DNA of 64,000 nt, taken from NCBI RefSeq assembly GCF_947487605.1, contig NZ_CANKXK010000003.1:124001-188000 (forward strand), given 5' to 3'. Source of the DNA: an uncultured Algibacter sp. (GTDB taxonomy: Bacteria > Bacteroidota > Bacteroidia > Flavobacteriales > Flavobacteriaceae). A model generated the notes under the pieces. It searched no databases. It was not told the DNA's origin and saw only the letters and a list, made by a program, of their open reading frames with translations. The translations under genes were made by a program, and so were the position numbers. Shown piece after piece: positions 59,629 through 64,000 of the stretch (its first letter is position 1; each line of letters begins with the position of its first letter).

Positions 59629-60816
59629 TTATTTTGAAAGAAAAATAGACACCGCATTTCCGCCAAATCCGACAGCATTAATTAAAATATTCTCTATTTT
59701 TTTTGGAGTATTTTGCGATTCTAAATAAGGAACACCTATGAACTTTTGATACTGCAACATGAGTACAGCAAATTCAATACTAAGAGCCCCGGACGCTCCA
59801 AAGGTGTGACCTACCTTCCATTTATTAGTAGTCAATGCAGGAAGTTTGTTACAAAATATTTTTTTTATCGCATTAAACTCAGAGGAATCTCCCTTAATAG
59901 TCCCTGGCGCATGCATAACCACAACATCAATATCATCTGGAGACATGTCACCCATTGCCATTTTCATGGACTTCTGAAAACATTGTGCATCACTTGAAAT
60001 TGAAATGTTATGTTTCAAGATCTCAGTTGCATAACCATAGCCTCTAATTATTGCCAACGCATTGTCTTTCTTTCCTGCTTCTAAACAGACCATGGAAGCT
60101 CCTTCTCCTAAAACCATTGTGTTTTTTGACTTTTCGAGATCTAAAGCACGACATGGAAAAGATTCTTCGGCAGGCTCAGAATGACAATTGTGGTTTAAAT
60201 TTGTCTTTGCATAAATCTTTAACGCTTGCATTTGAGCAATGGTAAATGGTGTTAATGGCGCCTCGCTACCACCTACTAAGAATTTATCACTCATTCCAGA
60301 ATTAATCCATGCAATACCGTTTAGCATAGCGTGTAATGCTGTGGAACAGGTAATAGAATGACTTATTTCTGGACCTTGCGTTTGTAAATCGTGCGCCACC
60401 CAAGATGATATATTCCCTAAAGTGGTTGTTGGCGAACTTAACGTTTTAGCTTTATTGTTTTTAAGAAACCCTTCATGATATTTTTCAAAAAGTGATGTAG
60501 CCCCTCGAGAAGATCCTATGTTGATTCCGAAATTATCTAAAGAATTCCAATTAGCATTTTTAATTGCTTTTCTAGATGCATAGATAGCATACAATACAGT
60601 AGCGTCTAAAGATTTATATTTGTTATCTGATTGTCTTAAAGCTTCAATCTCTTTTTTTGCATCCTCAGGAATTTCTGCTACTAAAACAGATGATGAATTG
60701 AATATTTTTTCAATGATAAAATGATTATCACTTTGATATCTTTTCCATGCCTCACTTAAAGATTTTCCTAGAGGAGAAATAGATGAAATAGCTGTTATTG
60801 AAATTGGTTTTTGCAA
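59629..60816 (-). CDS. Beta-ketoacyl synthase-like protein of the biotin cluster, with a repeat-derived insert
   Basis: 395 residues, a FabF-like condensing enzyme. The triad looks intact: Cys in 'HSITCSTALHAMLNGI', His in 'VVMHAPGTIKGDSSEF' (family form HGTGT), and Lys/His in 'TNKWKVGHTFGASGALSIEFAV'. The usual 'SSS' after Cys is replaced. It lies 21 bp downstream of bioA, so it probably works in pimelate-chain assembly for biotin or a related acyl step. Between 'ALKIYAKTNLNHN' and 'FPCRALDLEKSKNTM' there is a nine-residue insert 'CHSEPAEES' encoded exactly by a GTCA palindrome in the minus strand. The insert lies in a surface-type loop. Confidence 0.9.
   Translation of the reverse strand: MQKPISITAISSISPLGKSLSEAWKRYQSDNHFIIEKIFNSSSVLVAEIPEDAKKEIEALRQSDNKYKSLDATVLYAIYASRKAIKNANWNSLDNFGINIGSSRGATSLFEKYHEGFLKNNKAKTLSSPTTTLGNISSWVAHDLQTQGPEISHSITCSTALHAMLNGIAWINSGMSDKFLVGGSEAPLTPFTIAQMQALKIYAKTNLNHNCHSEPAEESFPCRALDLEKSKNTMVLGEGASMVCLEAGKKDNALAIIRGYGYATEILKHNISISSDAQCFQKSMKMAMGDMSPDDIDVVVMHAPGTIKGDSSEFNAIKKIFCNKLPALTTNKWKVGHTFGASGALSIEFAVLMLQYQKFIGVPYLESQNTPKKIENILINAVGFGGNAVSIFLSK
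60162..60188 (-). repeat. GTCA palindrome inserted in frame in the ketoacyl synthase gene
   Basis: The minus strand reads TGTCATTCTGAGCCTGCCGAAGAATCT, read as nine codons CHSEPAEES. It matches the TGTCATTCTGAGC...GAAGAATC subfamily and does not disturb the frame. Confidence 0.9.
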
Positions 60817-60837
60817 GAAATTATTTTGGCTACTAAG

Positions 60838-62103
60838 TTATACTATTTCTAGTGCATCTTCAATTACTTGATAGACTTTATCTAATTGTTCTTTAGTAAT
60901 TACATAAGGCGCTTGAATATATATAGTGTTCCCTAATGGACGTAAAAAAATACCGTTGTTCATAAAAAACTTAAAGAGTTTATCGCGAAGATTTCCATAG
61001 CGTTCCATTTCTACATTCAAATCTAAAGCGAAGATAATTCCCAATTGACGAATAGATTTTACTTTAGGGTGGCTTTGAATACGATTACCAAAGTCTTGAT
61101 GCGATGCTATAATAATTTTAATGTTTTCTTGAATACCATCGGTTTGCAGCAACTCTATACTCGCTAAAGCCGCTGTACAAGCCAACGGATTTGCAGAATA
61201 GGTATGCCCATGAAATAAGCCCTTGCTAATATCATCACTAAAAAAAGCATCATAAATTTTCTGTGAACATGTGGTAAGAGCCATTGGCAACAAACCACCT
61301 GTTAGGGCTTTACTTAAACAGATAATATCTGGCTTGGTTTCTAGATGAAGTGAAGCAAAATGTTTTCCTGTTTTTCCAAAACCAGTCATTACCTCATCTG
61401 CTACTGTAACGATATTATTCTCGGTACATAATTTTAAAATACCGTTTAAACCTTCAGCATCATGCATTTTCATGGCTGCTGCACCTTGAACCAAGGGTTC
61501 GTAAACAAACCCTGCTACATTATTGGTCACTATTATATCTTCTAAATACTTTAAAATTTCATTATTGTTTTCTCCATTAGGAGCTGGAATTCGTTTAACT
61601 TCTAAAAAGAAATCTTCAAACGGTCCATTGTAAACTGATAATCCTGAAACACTCATTGCTCCAAAAGTATCTCCGTGAAATCCTTCTTCAAAAGCGATTA
61701 ATGTATTTCGCTTTTCACCTTTATTAAAATGGTATTGCAAAGCCATTTTAATGCCAATTTCGACTGATGTAGAACCATTATCACTAAAGAATATCTTGTT
61801 TTGATTTTCTGGAAGGATTTTAATGAGTGCTTCAGATAATTTGATGGCAGGCTCATGGGTGAATCCACTAAAAACTACTTGATCGAGCTTTTGCATTTGT
61901 TTTGACACCCTACTGGTTATGTATTCGTTACAGTGCCCATACATACAAGTGTACCATGATGCAATGGCATCTATATACTCATTCCCATTTTCATCAATTA
62001 AAACACAACCCTTTGCTTTAGTAATAGCAATACTATCTGGATGTAATTTATGCTGTGTTAATGGATGCCAAAGGTGGTTTTTGTCGCGTTCTTGTAAATT
62101 CAT
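60838..62103 (-). CDS. bioA: Adenosylmethionine-8-amino-7-oxononanoate aminotransferase
   Basis: 421 residues. PLP enzyme converting KAPA to DAPA with SAM as amino donor. Seen: 'HLWHPLTQHKLHPDSIAI', 'YIDAIASWYTCMYGHCNEYI', 'KIFFSDNGSTSVEIGIKMALQY', 'TVADEVMTGFGKTGKHFAS', and the PLP lysine in 'ICLSKALTGGLLPMALTTC', followed by 'HGHTYSANPLACTAALAS'. The 83-bp gap upstream to bioD is almost entirely a repeat pair, so the ribosome-binding region is embedded in it. Confidence 0.97.
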   Translation of the reverse strand: MNLQERDKNHLWHPLTQHKLHPDSIAITKAKGCVLIDENGNEYIDAIASWYTCMYGHCNEYITSRVSKQMQKLDQVVFSGFTHEPAIKLSEALIKILPENQNKIFFSDNGSTSVEIGIKMALQYHFNKGEKRNTLIAFEEGFHGDTFGAMSVSGLSVYNGPFEDFFLEVKRIPAPNGENNNEILKYLEDIIVTNNVAGFVYEPLVQGAAAMKMHDAEGLNGILKLCTENNIVTVADEVMTGFGKTGKHFASLHLETKPDIICLSKALTGGLLPMALTTCSQKIYDAFFSDDISKGLFHGHTYSANPLACTAALASIELLQTDGIQENIKIIIASHQDFGNRIQSHPKVKSIRQLGIIFALDLNVEMERYGNLRDKLFKFFMNNGIFLRPLGNTIYIQAPYVITKEQLDKVYQVIEDALEIV

Positions 62104-62107
62104 ATTT

Positions 62108-62185
62108 TGTTATTCCTGAAAAGGCAGGAATCTATTTTTTAATTTTTTCGTTGTATTGCTGATTCCTGCTTTCGCAGGCACGACA
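62108..62185. repeat. REPIN-like 78-bp pair between bioD and bioA
   Basis: The left member (minus) reads AGATTCCTGCCTTTTCAGGAATAACA, so its head faces left (TGTTATTCCTG on plus). The right member is GATTCCTGCTTTCGCAGGCACGACA with its head to the right. The heads (TGTTA and TGTCG variants) are at the outer ends and about 27 bp lie between. It fills the gap between bioD (ends 62187) and bioA (starts 62103). Confidence 0.85.
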
Positions 62186-62186
62186 G

Positions 62187-62795
62187 TTACAAGTTATTCT
62201 TAAACAAATCAGCATACTCTTTTACTACATTTTTATCAAAATACGGTTCTTCATCAATCCTTCCAATTATTGGAACTTGAGTCATTTTTTTGATGATAGC
62301 TTCAGTAGTTGGGTGTTTGTTTCCACTATAAATTATAGACACATCAAAACCTTTATTCTTTAACGCCTGAATGGTTAATAATGTGTGATTTATACTTCCT
62401 AAATAATGTCTTGAAACCACTATAACTTTATAATGGGGTTGTATTAAATCGAAAACAGTGTTTTTATCATTTAATGGTACCAACAAACCTCCTGCCCCCT
62501 CAATAACTAAATGATTATTTGTTTTTGGAGTTTTAATTTTTTTAATATCAATTTGAATACCATCAATATCAGCAGCCGCATGCGGACTCATAGGTGTTTT
62601 TAATGCATACGCATTTGAGTGAAATTTTGATTTGGTATTTGAAACTAATCGTTCCACTTTTTTAGTGTCGCAGTTATCCAATTCCCCAGCTTGAACGGGT
62701 TTCCAATAATCAGCTTCCAAGGCTTCGGTTATAATTGCTGAAGCTACTGTTTTACCTACATCGGTTGAAATTCCTGTGATGAAATATGTGCTCAT
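62187..62795 (-). CDS. bioD: Dethiobiotin synthetase
   Basis: 202 residues. Closes the ureido ring of dethiobiotin using ATP and CO2. Seen: P-loop 'YFITGISTDVGKTVASAIITEAL', 'YWKPVQAGE', 'SPHAAADIDGIQID', 'NHLVIEGAGGLLVPLND' and 'VIVVSRHYLGSINHTLLTIQALK'. It begins inside the DUF2007 gene's stop (4-bp ATGA overlap), so translation is coupled to it. The chain is slightly shorter than the E. coli enzyme. Confidence 0.97.
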   Translation of the reverse strand: MSTYFITGISTDVGKTVASAIITEALEADYWKPVQAGELDNCDTKKVERLVSNTKSKFHSNAYALKTPMSPHAAADIDGIQIDIKKIKTPKTNNHLVIEGAGGLLVPLNDKNTVFDLIQPHYKVIVVSRHYLGSINHTLLTIQALKNKGFDVSIIYSGNKHPTTEAIIKKMTQVPIIGRIDEEPYFDKNVVKEYADLFKNNL

Positions 62796-63217
62796 TTTAA
62801 ATCAAATTCTGTTTTACAATCTTCACATTTATATTTATGCTTTGTGTAAAAAGGTAGAATATTAACAAATAGATTAAGGATAAGTGCAAAAATAAACGCA
62901 AAAAAAGATTTACCATCCTTTACAGTAGAATACAGTTGTGTTTTTTCACTATTACAATTTGGGCAATTTATAGTACTTCCATTATCGTCAACAGAATATT
63001 TGTTTATAGATTCTAAAATCTGTTCTGCTTCCTCGGCTTGATTGGATAATACTTTTAATTTCACACCTCCAATGGCATTACTTACCAATGGGTCGGTGTC
63101 TATGGTTAAGTTATCAGACAGAAAAACTTGAATACCATCGGCTTCCAAACGTCCTTTTATTATTTCTGCTTCGGATGAATATTGAAACCTAGCTATGGTT
63201 TTAAAAGTATTATTCAT
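62792..63217 (-). CDS. DUF2007-type protein with zinc ribbon, inside the biotin operon
   Basis: 141 residues. Residues of about 1-70 are a DUF2007-like 'signal transducing protein' domain ('KTIARFQYSSEAEIIKGRLEADGIQVFLSDN', 'GGVKLKVLSNQAEEAEQILE'). Then a first Cys pair ('INCPNCNSEKTQLYS'), one hydrophobic segment ('SFFAFIFALILNLFVNILPF') and a second pair ('YKCEDCKTEF'), so a split four-Cys zinc ribbon could bracket the membrane segment. It lies between bioF and bioD and overlaps bioD by 4 bp. DUF2007 proteins have no firmly assigned role known to me. A link to biotin is positional. Confidence 0.82.
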   Translation of the reverse strand: MNNTFKTIARFQYSSEAEIIKGRLEADGIQVFLSDNLTIDTDPLVSNAIGGVKLKVLSNQAEEAEQILESINKYSVDDNGSTINCPNCNSEKTQLYSTVKDGKSFFAFIFALILNLFVNILPFYTKHKYKCEDCKTEFDLK

Positions 63218-63265
63218 ATAATGATATTTGCTGTTTTATGAAAAATTAAAACAAGTTCAAGGTAG

Positions 63266-64000
63266 CTAAGTTACAAAAGTAGCAAGTAGATTTAAGACTT
63301 TGGTGATTTCTTGAGGGGAATTGTAACTATTCAGACAGAAACGTAATCGTTCTTTACCTTTTGGAACGGTTGGAGATAATATAGGCTTTACATTAAACCC
63401 ATTATCTTGAAGTTTTTCTGAAATAGATTTTACCTTGTTATTACCCGAAATGATACAGCAATGTATTGTTGAATGAGATTCAATAAAAATATCTTGAAGT
63501 TTATTTTTAACAATTTCAGACTTAAAAAGTTGTACGTTTTGATGTAATCTATCTAAGTTTTCGCTTATTATTAATTCATGATAAGCAGTATGAATTGTAG
63601 CTAAACTATGTGGCGGTAATGCTGTAGTATAAATAAAACTGCGCGAAAAATTTACTAAATATTCTTTTAAATTTTTACTACATAAAATTGCTGATCCGTG
63701 GCAACCCATGGCTTTTCCGAAAGTAATAATGCGAGCAAAAATGTCTTTTTCTAACCCTAAATTTTGAATAATACCAACTCCTTGTTCACCAAAAACACCT
63801 AATGCATGTGCTTCATCAACTACTAGAAACGCATTATATGTTTTACATATTTGTGACATTAAGGTTAAATCTGGAGTATCTCCATCCATAGAGAATACGG
63901 ATTCTGTGGCGATGTAGATATTTGTTTCTCGTGAGACCTTTCGACTGCGCTCAAGGTGACACTCTAAGTCTTTTATATTATTATGCTTAAACTTATAGGG
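63266..64000 (-). CDS. bioF: 8-amino-7-oxononanoate synthase (partial), with a repeat-derived insert
   Basis: At least 245 residues are in the window; the true start is beyond base 64000. The ORF-track Met at 63889 is internal (the family segment is 'TESVFSMDGDTPDL'). Seen: 'YNAFLVVDEAHALGVFGEQGVGI' (Asp binding PLP), the PLP lysine in 'IITFGKAMGCHGSAIL', 'SFIYTTALPP' and 'VSEKLQDNGFNVKPILSPTVPKGKERLRFCLNSYNS'. Upstream codons 64000-63890 read 'PYKFKHNNIKDLE', then 'CHLERSRKVS', then 'RETNIYIATESVFS', and the middle stretch is encoded by a GTCA palindrome. First visible gene of the biotin operon. Confidence 0.93.
   Translation of the reverse strand, partial: PYKFKHNNIKDLECHLERSRKVSRETNIYIATESVFSMDGDTPDLTLMSQICKTYNAFLVVDEAHALGVFGEQGVGIIQNLGLEKDIFARIITFGKAMGCHGSAILCSKNLKEYLVNFSRSFIYTTALPPHSLATIHTAYHELIISENLDRLHQNVQLFKSEIVKNKLQDIFIESHSTIHCCIISGNNKVKSISEKLQDNGFNVKPILSPTVPKGKERLRFCLNSYNSPQEITKVLNLLATFVT
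63934..63962 (-). repeat. GTCA palindrome inserted in frame in bioF
   Basis: The minus strand reads TGTCACCTTGAGCGCAGTCGAAAGGTCTC. It is read in the same codon frame (Cys-His-x-Glu) as the copy in the ketoacyl synthase gene. Confidence 0.85.

Noticed and set aside
63266-63889. Treating the 207-residue ORF as complete BioF
   Set aside because: The Met lies within the family's TESVFSMDGDTP segment and the frame stays open to base 64000.
1-64000. CRISPR array, integrase, IS element or toxin-antitoxin locus
   Set aside because: No regularly spaced direct repeats, transposase, integrase or matching gene pair was seen; the MORN (YwqK-like) protein is not paired with a toxin.

Overview
The window comes from an AT-rich genome of the Bacteroidota, almost certainly the family Flavobacteriaceae. 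The support is gene content and order: a PorP/SprF-type protein of the type IX secretion system, the CBS-nadK-DUF6089-uppS-bamA-ompH-ompH-murI envelope block, a HppK/deoxynucleoside kinase fusion, DnaE with an N-terminal exonuclease, a LytTR regulator with a TPR histidine kinase, and -7 promoter elements of the TAnnTTTG type. Most genes are core housekeeping genes. I see no prophage, integrase, insertion sequence or CRISPR array. The genus cannot be fixed from sequence reading.

Layout. 1-2.2 kb: a truncated DegT-family sugar aminotransferase and, divergently, WaaA (Kdo transferase). 2.2-5.8 kb: a small repetitive lipoprotein, a tRNA-Gly/tRNA-Leu unit and mutS. 6-13 kb: SpoU-type RNA methyltransferase, SAM methyltransferase, a lipoprotein isochorismatase-like hydrolase, the FolK/dNK fusion, a queuosine-precursor transporter and an AsmA-like protein. 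13-22.7 kb: rpsU, DUF2797, a GH3-like protein, clpX, clpP, tig, a holin-like membrane protein, a MORN/TonB fusion, an alpha/beta hydrolase and pdxJ. 22.7-31.5 kb: the envelope-biogenesis block on the plus strand, ending with murI, then a gamma-carbonic anhydrase-like protein. 31.5-38.5 kb: a LytTR two-component pair, a VWA lipoprotein, PorP/SprF and a three-domain NifU. 38.5-49.6 kb: dodecin, a DUF255 lipoprotein, MscS, tsaB, a five-gene ABC/HlyD/TolC export operon and a DUF420 pair. 49.7-57 kb: dnaE, a lactonase-like lipoprotein, rpsP and bioB. 57-64 kb: flotillin/NfeD and a biotin operon (bioF, DUF2007 protein, bioD, bioA, ketoacyl synthase), cut by the window edge.

The most interesting structure is not a gene. 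At least 17 short imperfect palindromes are scattered through the intergenic gaps. Most have a TGTCA (or close variant) head followed by a hairpin, and the hairpin sequence differs between subfamilies. Several are paired with the heads pointing outward: two pairs are 78 bp long, one is 213 bp, and one pair of 384 bp encloses a decayed GIY-YIG nuclease gene lying between a histidine kinase and its response regulator. Two copies sit in frame inside coding sequences of the biotin operon (bioF and the ketoacyl synthase) and are read in the same frame (CHxE...). A third biotin copy, a 78-bp pair, fills the bioD-bioA gap. This resembles REP/REPIN or Rickettsia palindromic elements, and is offered as an inference.

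Limits: everything rests on reading the sequence and on family knowledge. No searches were run, and domain boundaries are approximate.
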